This document shows, piece by piece, positions 38,079 to 49,100 of a stretch of DNA of 64,000 nt. The translations under genes were made by a program, and so were the position numbers. The notes under the pieces were generated by a model. The model ran no database searches and was not told the DNA's origin. It worked only from the letters and a program-made list of their open reading frames with translations. Source of the stretch: Mucilaginibacter sp. PPCGB 2223. GTDB lineage: Bacteria > Bacteroidota > Bacteroidia > Sphingobacteriales > Sphingobacteriaceae. How positions within the stretch are numbered: the first letter of the stretch is position 1; each line of letters opens with the position of its first letter. The stretch lies in the NCBI RefSeq assembly GCF_001705515.1, contig NZ_MDJS01000001.1, positions 434,001-498,000 on the forward strand, given 5' to 3'.

Positions 38079-39419
38079 ATGATCAACGTAAGTGACTTTA
38101 ATTTAACCGATTATCTATTTAATGTTTCAAAAAATTTCAACTGTCTGGCAGATGAAAACGGGAATATTATGGTTGCTAACCAGGCTTTTTGCGACGGGGT
38201 GAGCATCTCGAAATTCGAATCGACATCAAAAAACTTCCTCGATTTTGTGCACGCCGATGATAAACAGGGCGCTTTCAGCTGGATGAACAAGATAGTGGCT
38301 TTAAACGCACGCACAGATATAGAAATACGCTACCTGACAAATTCGGGCAAATCTGAGTGGATGGCCTGGTCGGCCATTAAGCTACCCGATCAGGATATGC
38401 TGTATTTTTCGGGTCGTAACATCAAAAACCTGAAAGCGCGGGAGGAGAAGCTCAATACTTTTTTGAACGATTATCAAAAGATATTCGATTCATCATTGGA
38501 TGTGATTTGCAGCATGGATGCCGATGGTAACTACATCCGGCTTAACAATGCTGTGCAAAAAATGTGGGGGTACAAACCCGATGAACTTTTGGGTAATAAT
38601 TACCTTAACTATATACATCCCGACGACCGTGCAATGAGCATGGCTGCCACCGAAAAGATCAAAGAAGGCGAATCGTTAACCAATTTTGAGAACCGTTTTA
38701 TCCATAAAAGCGGCGAAGTGCGGTACATTGCATGGTCGGCCGTATGGTCCGAAAGCGATCAGATCATTTTTTCGGTTGCCCGCGATATAACCGAGTTAAA
38801 AAAGCAGCAGAACGCTGCGGTAATGCACGAACGCAGGTTGGAGTCGCTGGTGCAAAGCGGTTCAGACCTGATAGCCATTATATCAAAAGATGGTGTATAT
38901 ACCTACATAAGCCCTTCTGTCAAAACAACTTTAGGTAAGCAGCCTGAGGATTATATTGGTAAAACGCCCTACGATTTTGTACACCCGGATGACGTACATA
39001 TCATCGATAAAGCTTTTGAGGATATCCTCACAAACCAAAAAATAGATGTATTGGGGCACCGTTATCAGGATGCCGGGGGCAACTGGCGCTGGTTGCAAAC
39101 GGTAGCCACCAATTGTCTCGATGATCCGGCCATAAACGGCTACATCTGCAATACAACCGATATTACCCTGCTAAAGGAACGCGAGTTGCGCATCATCGAG
39201 CAGAATGAAAAACTTAAACAAATAGCGCAGATCAACTCACACGAGCTGCGTAAACCTGTTGCCAGCATTTTGGGTGTGATGCAACTGATGAACGAAGAAT
39301 CGATTAAAGACGAATTGAACATCACTATCCTCGGGCATTTAAAAACACTAACTGAGGAGTTAGACGAGATCATCAAACGTATTATCCAAAATACACATGA
39401 TGATGAGGCTAAAGGGTGA
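38079..39419 (+). CDS. PAS-PAS-PAS-HisKA sensor lacking an ATPase domain
   Basis: A 446-residue soluble sensor. Three PAS domains occupy about residues 10-120, 130-245 and 255-365 (DADGNYIRLNNAVQKMWGYKPDELLG; HKSGEVRYIAWSAVW; HPDDVHIIDKAFEDI). A HisKA-like helix pair with His388 in NSHELRKPVASILG follows. The protein ends about 58 residues later with a clean stop at 39417-39419, and the following 10 nt lead straight into a convergent gene, so no HATPase domain is encoded. It may be phosphorylated in trans, or act as a signalling partner for another kinase or the nearby receiver protein. Confidence 0.85.
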   Translation: MINVSDFNLTDYLFNVSKNFNCLADENGNIMVANQAFCDGVSISKFESTSKNFLDFVHADDKQGAFSWMNKIVALNARTDIEIRYLTNSGKSEWMAWSAIKLPDQDMLYFSGRNIKNLKAREEKLNTFLNDYQKIFDSSLDVICSMDADGNYIRLNNAVQKMWGYKPDELLGNNYLNYIHPDDRAMSMAATEKIKEGESLTNFENRFIHKSGEVRYIAWSAVWSESDQIIFSVARDITELKKQQNAAVMHERRLESLVQSGSDLIAIISKDGVYTYISPSVKTTLGKQPEDYIGKTPYDFVHPDDVHIIDKAFEDILTNQKIDVLGHRYQDAGGNWRWLQTVATNCLDDPAINGYICNTTDITLLKERELRIIEQNEKLKQIAQINSHELRKPVASILGVMQLMNEESIKDELNITILGHLKTLTEELDEIIKRIIQNTHDDEAKG

Positions 39420-39428
39420 TGTTATAGT

Positions 39429-39743
39429 TTATTCCGATTCTTCCTCACCCTTTTCGCCCAACTCAACAATATCGCCTGTCTTAAACAGGATGGCCCGCAG
39501 CGTTTTGCGCCACACCGGTTTCTGGCGCAGTAAAAATTCCAGATCCATGCCGAAGTGTTTAAACTCTTCGTGCTGAGCGTTCTGCATAATGGCTTTGGCT
39601 TGTTTGTTTTTTTCGACGGAAATGCGCTGCTCGTACCAGTTGATGGCTTCGGCTTCTTCGGTAAGAGATACGATCATGCGTGCAAAGGTGCGTGTTTCTT
39701 CGGATAGTTCGTTGGCGGGTTCGTGGTATTGATCAAATGACAT
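39429..39743 (-). CDS. Encapsulated ferritin-like protein (EncFtn type), orphan
   Basis: A 104-residue two-helix ferritin-like protein. Its start (YHEPANELSEETR) and core match encapsulin-associated ferritins. With an offset of minus two against the Rhodospirillum rubrum EncFtn numbering I recall, the ferroxidase ligands fall at Glu30, Glu60, His63 and Tyr37, and the entry-site residues at Glu29, Glu32 and Trp36. No encapsulin shell gene is within this window, and the acidic C-terminus (EKGEEESE) lacks a recognisable cargo-loading peptide. Probable role: iron oxidation and storage, or rubrerythrin-like stress protection. Confidence 0.85.
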   Translation of the reverse strand: MSFDQYHEPANELSEETRTFARMIVSLTEEAEAINWYEQRISVEKNKQAKAIMQNAQHEEFKHFGMDLEFLLRQKPVWRKTLRAILFKTGDIVELGEKGEEESE

Positions 39744-39754
39744 GCTTGACGGTT

Positions 39755-39786
39755 TTTGAGTTTCAACAACAGATGCTTTACTTTTG
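39755..39786 (+). promoter_or_regulatory. Consensus Bacteroidota promoter for DinB-like gene
   Basis: TTTG (39755-39758), a 20-nt spacer, then TACTTTTG (39779-39786). It matches the -33/-7 consensus fully. The predicted start of transcription falls almost on the ATG at 39795, supporting that start over an in-frame ATG at 39756. Confidence 0.75.
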
Positions 39787-39794
39787 TTCTTACG

Positions 39795-40304
39795 ATGGCA
39801 AATAAACCCGAAGTATGGCAGCGCGGCCCTGTTGATGACGTACCTGCGCTTTTACAACCTGTTGCACATGCTTTGTTGCAGGCACACGAAGAAACCGAGC
39901 AATTGATGCGGGGTTTCCCCGACAGGTTGCTGTGGGAAAGCCCGGCCAATATGGCTTCGCCGGCATTTCACCTGGAACATATGCGCGGCGTGCTGGATCG
40001 TTTATTTACCTACGCCCGCGCCGAAACGCTGAATGATGAACAACTGAATTACCTGCGCTCGGAAGGAAAGCCCTACCTGGATGATGACATTACACAAAAA
40101 ATGGTAGCCGCTTTTGGTAAACAGGTAAACGAAGCCATCGGGCAATTGAAACGCACTGATCCAAATACCCTGACCGACTTTCGCGGATTGGGTCGCGCGC
40201 AGATACCTACTACCGTGATCGGTTTGTTATTCCATGCCGCCGAGCACGTGATGCGCCATGCAGGGCAACTGCTGGTTACGGTGAAGGTGCTGTCAAACGG
40301 ATAA
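39795..40304 (+). CDS. DinB-like metal-dependent protein
   Basis: A 169-residue four-helix-bundle protein of the DinB/YfiT superfamily. Three histidines of the metal site are visible: one in FHLEHMRGV and two in HAAEHVMRHAGQ. Family members bind a divalent metal and include thiol S-transferases, but many are uncharacterised. Start set at 39795 because the promoter overlaps the longer frame. Divergent from the ferritin-like gene. Confidence 0.85.
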   Translation: MANKPEVWQRGPVDDVPALLQPVAHALLQAHEETEQLMRGFPDRLLWESPANMASPAFHLEHMRGVLDRLFTYARAETLNDEQLNYLRSEGKPYLDDDITQKMVAAFGKQVNEAIGQLKRTDPNTLTDFRGLGRAQIPTTVIGLLFHAAEHVMRHAGQLLVTVKVLSNG

Positions 40305-40319
40305 TTCGTACCCATTCAA

Positions 40320-40357
40320 TAAATCCGAAATCGAACATCCGATATCCGAAATCAGAC
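40320..40357. repeat. aatccgaaatc repeat module, copy C
   Basis: Contains aaatccgaaatcgaacatccg and a second degenerate ccgaaatcaga unit, matching the first module of the repeats at 8842-8957 and 36254-36355. It sits between convergent genes and overlaps the last codon of prfC. Confidence 0.55.
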
Positions 40358-41944
40358 AAGATCCCGTTTATGCTCAGAAGTGGTGTGGAACTCTACATCC
40401 GGGAAATCGCGCTTGGCCAGGTTGATCATAAAATCGTTATCGGCCAAAAATACCGGGTTACCTTCCTTATCCATGGCAATATTGGCCGACCTGCGATACA
40501 TGATCTCGTCCAGCTTCTTTTTATCGGCCGAGGTTATCCAGCTTGAACGCTTAAAGGTTAACAGCCGGAATGCCGCCTTAGCGCCGTATTCGTGCTCTAA
40601 ACGAAACATGATCACCTCAAATTGCAGTTCGCCTACGGTACCGATGATCTTACGGTTTCCGGGTTGTTGAATGAACAACTGCGCAACGCCTTCTTCGGTC
40701 AATTGCTGAATGCCTTTTTCCAGTTGTTTTGATCGCAGCGGGTCGCGGTTCTCCAGTTCCTTAAATATCTCGGGCGAGAAACTCGGGATGCCCTTAAACT
40801 GCAATTGTTCGCCTTCGGTTAAGGTATCGCCAATTTTAAAATTGCCGCTGTCGTACAAACCAACCACATCGCCCGGCCAGGCTTCTTCAACCAAACTTTT
40901 CTCGTTGGCCATAAAATCCATCGGGTTGCTGAATTTCAGCTTCTTCTGCAAACGGGTATGGTAGTAAAATTTATTACGCTCAAACTTGCCCGAGCAGATA
41001 CGCAAAAATGCGATACGGTCGCGGTGGTTAGGGTCGAGGTTGGCATGTATTTTAAATACAAAACCGGTAAAAGGCTTCTCGGTGGCCAAGACCTCGCGTG
41101 TTTCGGCTTCGCGGCTTTTGGGGCTTGGCGCGATATTGATGAATGTATCCAGCATTTCGCGGATACCGAAGTTATTGATGGCGCTGCCGAAAAACACCGG
41201 CGCCAGCAAGCCTTCCAGGTACATGTCTTTATCCAGTTCGCCGTAAACACCGCTTACCAGTTCCAGGTCATCTTTTAAGGTAGATAATTCCTTTGGCTTT
41301 AAATGCTGGCTGAGCTTTTCATCATCGAGATCGCTTACCTCGATCAGCGATTCGGTAATACGGGTTTTATCCGGGTCGAACAGGTTTAGCTGTTTATTGT
41401 AGATACTGTAAACACCTTTAAAGGTATAACCCTGGCCGATAGGCCACGAAAGCGGGCAAAGGCTGATGTTGAGTTCTTTTTCGATCTCATCCAGCAGGTC
41501 GAAAGTTTCCTTACCCTCACGGTCCATTTTGTTCACAAAAACGATAACCGGGGTATTGCGCATCCGGCAAACGCTCATCAGCTTCCGGGTTTGCTCTTCC
41601 ACACCTTTCACGCTATCCACCACCAGGATAACACTGTCGACAGCCGACAGGGTACGATAGGTATCCTCGGCAAAATCCTTGTGGCCGGGGGTATCCAAAA
41701 TGTTGATGCGTTTATCCTTATACTCAAAACCCATTACCGAGGTAGCTACCGAAATACCGCGCTGCTTCTCGATCTCCATAAAATCGGAAGTATTGCTTTG
41801 GTTGGCTTTGTTACGTTTTACGGCACCGGCTGTGTTGATGGCGCCGCCAAAAAGCAGGAACTTTTCGGTCAGGGTAGTTTTACCGGCATCGGGGTGACTG
41901 ATAATGGCGAATGTTTTTCTTTTCTCTATCTCGGGGTTAACCAT
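40352..41944 (-). CDS. prfC: Peptide chain release factor 3
   Basis: Translational GTPase of 530 residues, the normal RF3 length. It recycles RF1/RF2 from the ribosome after termination. G1 is [13 protein letters not shown], the switch region [13 protein letters not shown]3 [18 protein letters not shown] and G4 [10 protein letters not shown]3-specific segments [16 protein letters not shown] and [15 protein letters not shown] follow. Monocistronic, with its own promoter at 41990-42020. Confidence 0.97.
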   Translation of the reverse strand: MVNPEIEKRKTFAIISHPDAGKTTLTEKFLLFGGAINTAGAVKRNKANQSNTSDFMEIEKQRGISVATSVMGFEYKDKRINILDTPGHKDFAEDTYRTLSAVDSVILVVDSVKGVEEQTRKLMSVCRMRNTPVIVFVNKMDREGKETFDLLDEIEKELNISLCPLSWPIGQGYTFKGVYSIYNKQLNLFDPDKTRITESLIEVSDLDDEKLSQHLKPKELSTLKDDLELVSGVYGELDKDMYLEGLLAPVFFGSAINNFGIREMLDTFINIAPSPKSREAETREVLATEKPFTGFVFKIHANLDPNHRDRIAFLRICSGKFERNKFYYHTRLQKKLKFSNPMDFMANEKSLVEEAWPGDVVGLYDSGNFKIGDTLTEGEQLQFKGIPSFSPEIFKELENRDPLRSKQLEKGIQQLTEEGVAQLFIQQPGNRKIIGTVGELQFEVIMFRLEHEYGAKAAFRLLTFKRSSWITSADKKKLDEIMYRRSANIAMDKEGNPVFLADNDFMINLAKRDFPDVEFHTTSEHKRDLV

Positions 41945-41989
41945 AAACGCTTGTAATGGGCTTGTATGCAGCCTGTTTTAATAAGGGTG

Positions 41990-42020
41990 CAAAGATACGA
42001 TTTTATGAGATGATTACACA
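41990..42020 (-). promoter_or_regulatory. Promoter for prfC
   Basis: Minus-strand TATCTTTG (41990-41997) with TGTG 19 nt upstream (42017-42020), one mismatch from the TTTG consensus. The leader would be about 39 nt. Confidence 0.6.
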
Positions 42021-42070
42021 GATTTGGAAATGATTACACCGATTAAGATAATGATTATACCGATTTTGAT
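42010..42070. repeat. Three tandem 20-21-bp direct repeats
   Basis: Copies at 42010-42029, 42030-42050 and 42051-42070 share atgattacaccgatt with a variable tail. They lie between the divergent prfC and phosphodiesterase-like promoters, touching both. Possible operator array or a simple dispersed repeat. Confidence 0.7.
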
Positions 42071-42071
42071 T

Positions 42072-42079
42072 TATATTTG
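42072..42079 (+). promoter_or_regulatory. -7 element for phosphodiesterase-like gene
   Basis: TATATTTG matches TAnnTTTG and ends 6 nt before the ATG at 42086, implying a leaderless or near-leaderless mRNA. No good -33 match. Confidence 0.5.
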
Positions 42080-42085
42080 ACATGT

Positions 42086-43045
42086 ATGAAAAGCCTTGCA
42101 AAAGCCCTCATTATTATACTTTCCATTTGTAATAGTATCGGTATAAAGGCCCAACCTAAACCAGCCTTTAAAGTGGTGCCTTTAGGCGTGTACGGCGGTA
42201 GCGATGAGAGTAACCTGTCGGCCTATATGCTGGCACCTGCCGGCTCGGATGCGTATGTATGTTTAGATGCCGGTACGCTGCATGCAGGTATTGAAAGAGC
42301 GGTCGCCAATAGAGTTTTTGCTGTACCTGCGGATACCGTGCTGAAGCGTTATATCAAAGGCTATTTTATATCTCACCCGCATCTCGATCACCTGGCGGGG
42401 ATGATCATCAATTCGCCGGATGATGCGCCGAAAAGCATTTACGCTTTGCCTTATACCATTGGCGTACTGCGCGATAACTACTTTACCTGGAAAAGCTGGG
42501 CCAACTTTGGCAGCGAAGGGGATAAGCCCGTTCTTAACAAATACCATTATGAACCGCTTGTTCCGGGACAAAAAACACCCGTAACAAATACCGGTATGAC
42601 GGTTCAGGCTTTTGTACTGAGCCACGGCAACCCTTACGAAAGTACAGCTTTTCTGGTTGAGCATAATGGCAACTATATGCTTTACCTGGGCGATACAGGG
42701 AGCGATGAAGTAGAGAAATCGACCAAACTGCGCGAGCTTTGGGAATACGTAGCGCCGCTGATCAGAAACAAAAGTTTAAAAGGGATCATGATCGAGGTTT
42801 CCTTTCCGGATGAGCAGCCGCTAAAATCCTTGTTCGGGCACCTCACCCCGCATTTACTGATGCAGGAAATGACTGTTTTGGGAAAACTTGCAGGCCCCGG
42901 AGCTATGAAGAGCTTCCCGGTAGTAATAACCCACCTTAAACCGGCCGGTGGGCATATCTCAGCTATCAAAAAACAACTGGCTGTACAAAATGAACAAGCT
43001 TTAAAACTCATCTTCCCGCAGCAGGGCCATTTACTGCAATTTTAG
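42086..43045 (+). CDS. Exported class II cyclic-nucleotide phosphodiesterase-like MBL protein
   Basis: Metallo-beta-lactamase-fold protein with signal peptide (IGIKAQP). It has the class II cAMP phosphodiesterase pattern: VVPLGVYGGSDESNLSAYML at the start, the metal motif SHPHLDHLAGM, LYLGDTGSD, IMIEVSFPDE and a late THLKPAG. ATG at 42086 is chosen over TTG at 42077 because a -7 element overlaps the latter. It probably hydrolyses a cyclic nucleotide or related phosphodiester in the periplasm. Confidence 0.85.
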   Translation: MKSLAKALIIILSICNSIGIKAQPKPAFKVVPLGVYGGSDESNLSAYMLAPAGSDAYVCLDAGTLHAGIERAVANRVFAVPADTVLKRYIKGYFISHPHLDHLAGMIINSPDDAPKSIYALPYTIGVLRDNYFTWKSWANFGSEGDKPVLNKYHYEPLVPGQKTPVTNTGMTVQAFVLSHGNPYESTAFLVEHNGNYMLYLGDTGSDEVEKSTKLRELWEYVAPLIRNKSLKGIMIEVSFPDEQPLKSLFGHLTPHLLMQEMTVLGKLAGPGAMKSFPVVITHLKPAGGHISAIKKQLAVQNEQALKLIFPQQGHLLQF

Positions 43046-43176
43046 CAGAATGTTACTATTAAAGACACACTTAAAAGTGATATCTTTAAGACATAACCAA
43101 TGACGATTTTTTTCACGATGTGGAATTTCCCCGGTTTGCGCATCTTAAGAAATAAAACCGTATTAGAACCTTATAT

Positions 43177-46100
43177 ATGCATAACTGCCGTGTGTTAAAA
43201 AATGCAACTTTAGTAATAGCGCTGCTTTGCGCGGGTATCGCAGCCAGGGGCCAGGATTATTTGAGAATAAACTATCGTATCGATTCGCTGCTGCAACTGG
43301 GTTTACCAAAATCAGCAATGGAGCAGGTTGATAAACTTGACGAACTGGCCCGGGTCAACAAAAACGTTCCCCAGCAAATTAATGCGGCTATCTACCGGAT
43401 GACGTTTCAAACCTATATCGAAGAGAACGCGCTCGTAGCTATCATAACCCGTTTAAAGCTCGATGTTGCAAAGGCCGGCTATCCCGTAAAACCGGTATTA
43501 CAGTCGATACTGGCGTCGATGTATTATAATTATTATCAGCAAAACAGGTGGAAATTCGCCAGCCGCAGCCGGCTGGAAAAAGCCTCGGTAGATTTTCGTA
43601 ACTGGGATCTGCAAACCATTATCAACGAAACGGGCGCTACCTACATGGCATCGCTGGCGGATACGCAGCGTGAGCAGGTTACCCCGATTGATGTATTGGA
43701 TGGTGTTTTAAAAGGCGACCAGTCTACGCGTGTGCTCAGGCCTACCCTGTATGACTTTCTGCTGCACCGGGCGCTCGATTTTTTTCTTTCGGATGAACCT
43801 GCTTTAACCCGGCCCAAGCTGGCGTTTTCGGTAAACGATCCTGGTTTTTTCGGCGATAGCCAAACATTTGCCGGCTTACCGGTTGTTACCGCCGATACGG
43901 CCTCTACATTTTATCGCGGGATAAAATATCTGCAGCAGGCTACATTGTTCCATTTAAAAAAACATAACGCAGCCGCCCTGGGCGACCTTGATATCAGGCG
44001 GCTTGCCTTTTTATACAGCAAAGCAACTTTGTTAGGTAAGGACTCGCTCTACGTTAGAGCCTTGAGAAGCGTGGCGAAACAGTTCGCGGCTGATCCCATC
44101 AGCGCGGATGCCTGGGTAACTATAGGCAGATACTTTCAACAGAAAGACAGCCTGAAAACCTCGCTCGCTTATTTCAGAAAGGCCCATAGCGATTATCCGG
44201 AAAGTTTTGGCGGTAAAAACGCAGATGTGCTGATCAAACAGGTGGCGCAAAAAGCTCTTTCGGCAAATATTGAGAATATTAACATACCCAACAGTCCCAT
44301 CCTGGCACTCATCAATTACCGCAATGTGCAGAAAATAAAATTCACGGTTTATAAATTGAGCGAAGCGCAGCAAAAGCAGTTCGACGATGAGGAACATGGT
44401 TACCTGGCCAGGTACCGGTCGCCCGAGTTAGCCAATTGGTTGCCGGGTTTTTTAAAAGATAAAACTATCGCATCTCAACAGTTTTTCCAGTTGCCCGATC
44501 CGCAGGATTATCGCCAGCACCGCAGCGAAATCAATGCAGGCTCGTTAAAGTCGGGCAATTACCTGGCGTTTATCGAAAATGCCGAAGAAACGGATAGTTT
44601 GCTGATGTGCTTTGTGAGTTTTAATGTGAGCGGGCTTTCGTTTGCGGCTCGCGACTGTCCCGATAATACTACCGAAGTAAGGGTGATGGACCGTGAGACG
44701 GGTGAGCCGCTAAAAGGGGTACGGATCGATATAAAAATGAATGGGGATAATTATTACAGTTACCAAACCAATGTTCATGGATCTGGTAAAACCGATAGCA
44801 AAGGCATGTTTAAAATTGAAGGTGCGACCAGCGGCAGGTTAAATTTTGACCTTAGCTTTAACGGCGACACCTTGTCGAACCAGTCGCGTTATGTTTACAG
44901 GAATAACGATAGTGATGATGACGACCCCAAGAATCGCACCATATTATTTACCGACAGACAGATATACCGCCCTGGCCAAATTATCTATTTTAAAGCACTG
45001 CAATTGCTGGCATACCGTAAGAAAACGCTGATAGATCCTGGGAAAGAGGTCACTGTCGACTTAAGAGATGTTAACGGTAAGGCGATTAATAGTTTAACCC
45101 TCAAAACAAACGAATATGGTACGGTGGCCGGCTCTTTTGCCCTACCGCAAAGCATGCTTACCGGCCAGGTTACCATTGAAACTGATGACGGAGAGATAGA
45201 AGTTAGGGTTGAAGAATATAAACGTCCTACTTTTGAGGTCGCCTTTTTACCTGTAAAGGAAAGTTACCGGCTTAACGATTCGGTTAAAGTTAAAGGCCAG
45301 GTAACCGCCTTTTCGGGATATGGCTTGTCGCAACCTGTTGTGGCATACCATATTACACGCAGGCAGCAGTGGACAAGCTACCGTTATGGCTACAATAACC
45401 CCGAAGTAGAAATAAAAACAGATACCATTAAGGCCGACGATAAAGGGCAATTTGAGATAAAATTTAAGGCTCTGCCGGCAGACTCGGCAGATCTTAAAGG
45501 CCTGGTCTATAATTATGCGATTAATGCCGATGTGACCGATGCCTCTGGCGAAACACATTCGGCCAATGCCAGTGTGAATGTCGGCAATAATAACATCTTA
45601 ATAAACACTTATCTGCCCGCCGAAGTGCTGTCGAAAGATACGGGCAAGGTATTCGCGGGTATTAATAATTTGAACGGACAAGCTATAAAGGGCAGCCTGA
45701 ACATCAGGGTGTATGCTTTGCAAAATCCCGAACAACTGTATAAAAACAGGCTTTGGCAAGCGCCCGACCAGCAATCGATGACAGAAGGTAACTTCAGGGC
45801 CGCTTTTCCTGATTATACTTACCGCAACGAAGATGACCAGCGAGCCTGGAAACGGCTGAAAAAGATCAGCGATACTACTTTCACAGTCGACAATGTCAGG
45901 AAGGCGTACTTTAACCTCAACGCGCTGCGTAAGCAAACATCGGCTGTTTACCTGGTAGCCATCAGTGCGCAAAACGAGAAAGGCGATACTGTTTCTGCAG
46001 ACAGGTATGTTTCATTACTGGCCGATAAGCCCAGGGCATCTAAGCTGACACAGTGGGTAGTGCCGGTTTATACTATAGTTAAACCCGGTGGTTTTGCCGA

Positions 46101-49100
46101 TTTTTTGGTGGGCAACAATCAGCATTGCCGCGTCCTGATGGAAAAATTTGAAGGGCCAAAGTTATTATTATCCAAATGGCTCGACATTGGCTCAGGCGGG
46201 CAGCAACATGTTAGGGTTCCGGTCAATATGCAGGATAGCGATATCAGCGTGCAGTTTTTGATGGTATACCACAACCGCATGTATCAAACCAGCGAGAAAA
46301 TATACGTTCAGAAACCAGGTAAAGATCTTGATATTAAAATGCTTACATTCCATAACAAACTGCAGCCCGGGCAAAAAGATGAATGGAAGCTGCGCATAAC
46401 CAATATGGCCGGAGAGAAACAGTCCGCCGAATTGGTAGCCGGTTTGTACGATGCATCGCTGGATGCACTGGCACCGGCTAAAAGCTGGCAGGATATTTTA
46501 TACCAATATCAGTATCGTTATAGTAATAACCGTACAAATTGGCAAACCTACGATTTTGTCAGTCAACACAGTACTGCGCCCCTGTTATATAAATATTACC
46601 GCTACCAGACTTCAGCACGCATTTACGAATATCTCGACATGTATGGGTATAACTACTATGGAGACTACAATTATGCATACCGGGCATACCTCGATAAGCA
46701 TACATCGAGTATCTCTACCCGGAAACTGGATGATGAGATGAATGCCCAGTACCTGCGTAATTCGGCCCTGATAAAAAATGGAGTGGATATAACCGGTAAG
46801 GTTACCGGCGCTGAAGATGGCGATCCGATCGCAGGTGTCGCCGTAAAGATCAAGGGTACCAATATTTTCGTGATTACCAACACCCTGGGCTATTTTAAAA
46901 TAAAAGTACCGCTTAACGATGTGCTTGTTTTTAGTTTCATAGGATACATCACCAAAGAGGTAGCGGTAACAAAGAATGAAAGCCTTAGCGTTGTTTTAAA
47001 AGAAAGTTCGCAGGCGCTGAGTGAGGTAGCAGTAGTCGGCTACGGGTCTGTCGCAAAAAAAGATGTTACGGCGTCAGTATCTACGGTCTCTTCTGTCAGG
47101 ATTAATGGTAAAGACTTTGCCGGGGCCAGTGCCAAAAATGCACTGGAGGGTAAACTTGCCGGTGTCGAGATCATTAACGGGACACCGGGTGATGCTGCGC
47201 AAATATTAATACGCGGTGCATCGTCGTTAGGGTCGGTAAACGCGCCTTTATACGTTATCGATGGTGTTATTGCAGATCATTTGGATATTGATGCGGGAGA
47301 TATTTCGAGCATTAATATCTTAAAAGTGAGCGAAGCAACCGCGATATACGGTTCGCGCGGGTCAAATGGTGTGGTTGTTATTAATACAAAAAAAGGTGCG
47401 GCAGCGCTTGCTAATTCAAGCAAACCTATTGCTATCCGTAAAAATTTTAACGAAACAGCCTTTTTTTATCCGCAGTTACATACCGGCGAGAACGGCGAAA
47501 TATTGCTCGACTTTACCATGCCCGAGGCGCTCACCAGTTGGAAGTTCAAAGCCTTTGCACACACTAAAGACCTGAAGAACGGCTATTACGAAACCCAGAT
47601 AGTTACCCAGAAACAGCTAAGCATAACAGCTAACACTCCACGTTTTTTGCGTGAGGGAGACACCATTACTATTTCGGCAAGGATCGCCAATTTAACCACA
47701 ACAGCTTTAAAAGGTAAGGTTAACCTGCAACTGTTTAACGGTGTTAACATGCAGCCCATTAGCCTGCTGCTTAACGCTACAGATGCGCATCAGGATTTTG
47801 ACATCACGGCTTCGGCAACCAAAGCAGTATCATTCAGGATGGTTATCCCATCGGGGCTTGATGCGTTAACCTACAGGCTTACCGCCGACGCCGGGTTGTT
47901 TACCGATGGTGAGGAAAACACAGTACCCGTATTGCCAAACCGTATGCTGGTGACTGAGGCCATGCCGATGATGGTGAGACCGGGTGAGCACCGCGCTTAC
48001 ACCTTCGACAAATTATTGAACCAGCACAGCAGTACGCTAAAAAATAAAACACTTACCCTGGAATATACGCAAAACCCGGCATGGTACGCTGTGCAGGCAT
48101 TGCCGTATATGATGGAGTTCCCTTACGAATGCTCCGAGCAGCTTTTCAGCCGTTATTATGCCAATAGTTTAGGTACCAGCTTGGTAAATAAATTACCGGT
48201 AATTAAGCGGGTGTTCGATCAGTGGAAAGCAACGAACAGCTCTGAATTGTTATCGAACCTGGAGAAAAACCAGGAGTTAAAGGCTACATTGCTTGAAGAA
48301 ACGCCCTGGCTGCGTGATGCGCAAAGCGAAACCGAACAGAAAAAACGCATAGCCTTATTGTTCGATGTAAACAAGATGGGCTACGAGTTACAGCAAAACC
48401 TGGATAAACTGCAACAACGGCAGTTGAGCGACGGCGGGTTCCCGTGGTTTGGCGGCGACAGGGCGGACAGGTATATAACCGTTCATATCTTGGAAGGTAT
48501 CGGGCAATTGTACCACCTGGCTGTTGCCGATGCTAAAAATACCCAATTAATGAATATCGCCGATAAGGCCATGCAGTATCTGAATAGCCGGCTTATAGCC
48601 GATGCCAACTGGGAGAAAGCACACCACGAGTATGATAGCAGACTGGTAAGTTCGACAGAAATATACAGCTACTACACCAAAAGCTATTTCCCAGCGGAGG
48701 CAGCCACTGCCGAAATGAAAGAGCTGCAGGCCAACTACCTGCAGCATGCCGAGCGCCAATGGCTGCATTTGGGGGTTTACGAACAAGGCCTGATTGCCTT
48801 GACCATGCTGCGCGATGGCAAGCCCGAAGTAGCGAAGGCGATTATACATTCGCTTACCGAAAACGCCCAGCAAAGCGACGAGTTAGGTATGTATTGGGCC
48901 AAAAACCGTTTGGGTTGGTTTTGGTACGAATCGCCGATCGAAACACAGAGCATGCTGATAGAATTGTTTACCGAGGCCGGTAACCAGGATAAAGCCGTGG
49001 CCGAAATGAAGATATGGCTCCTGCGCAATAAGCAAACCAATAGCTGGAAAACCACTAAGGCCACTGCCGCCGCTGTTTATGCTTTGCTGTTAAAGAGTGA

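Noticed and set aside
39756..39794. Earlier start of the DinB-like gene
   Set aside because: The segment coincides with a consensus promoter, so it would not be transcribed.
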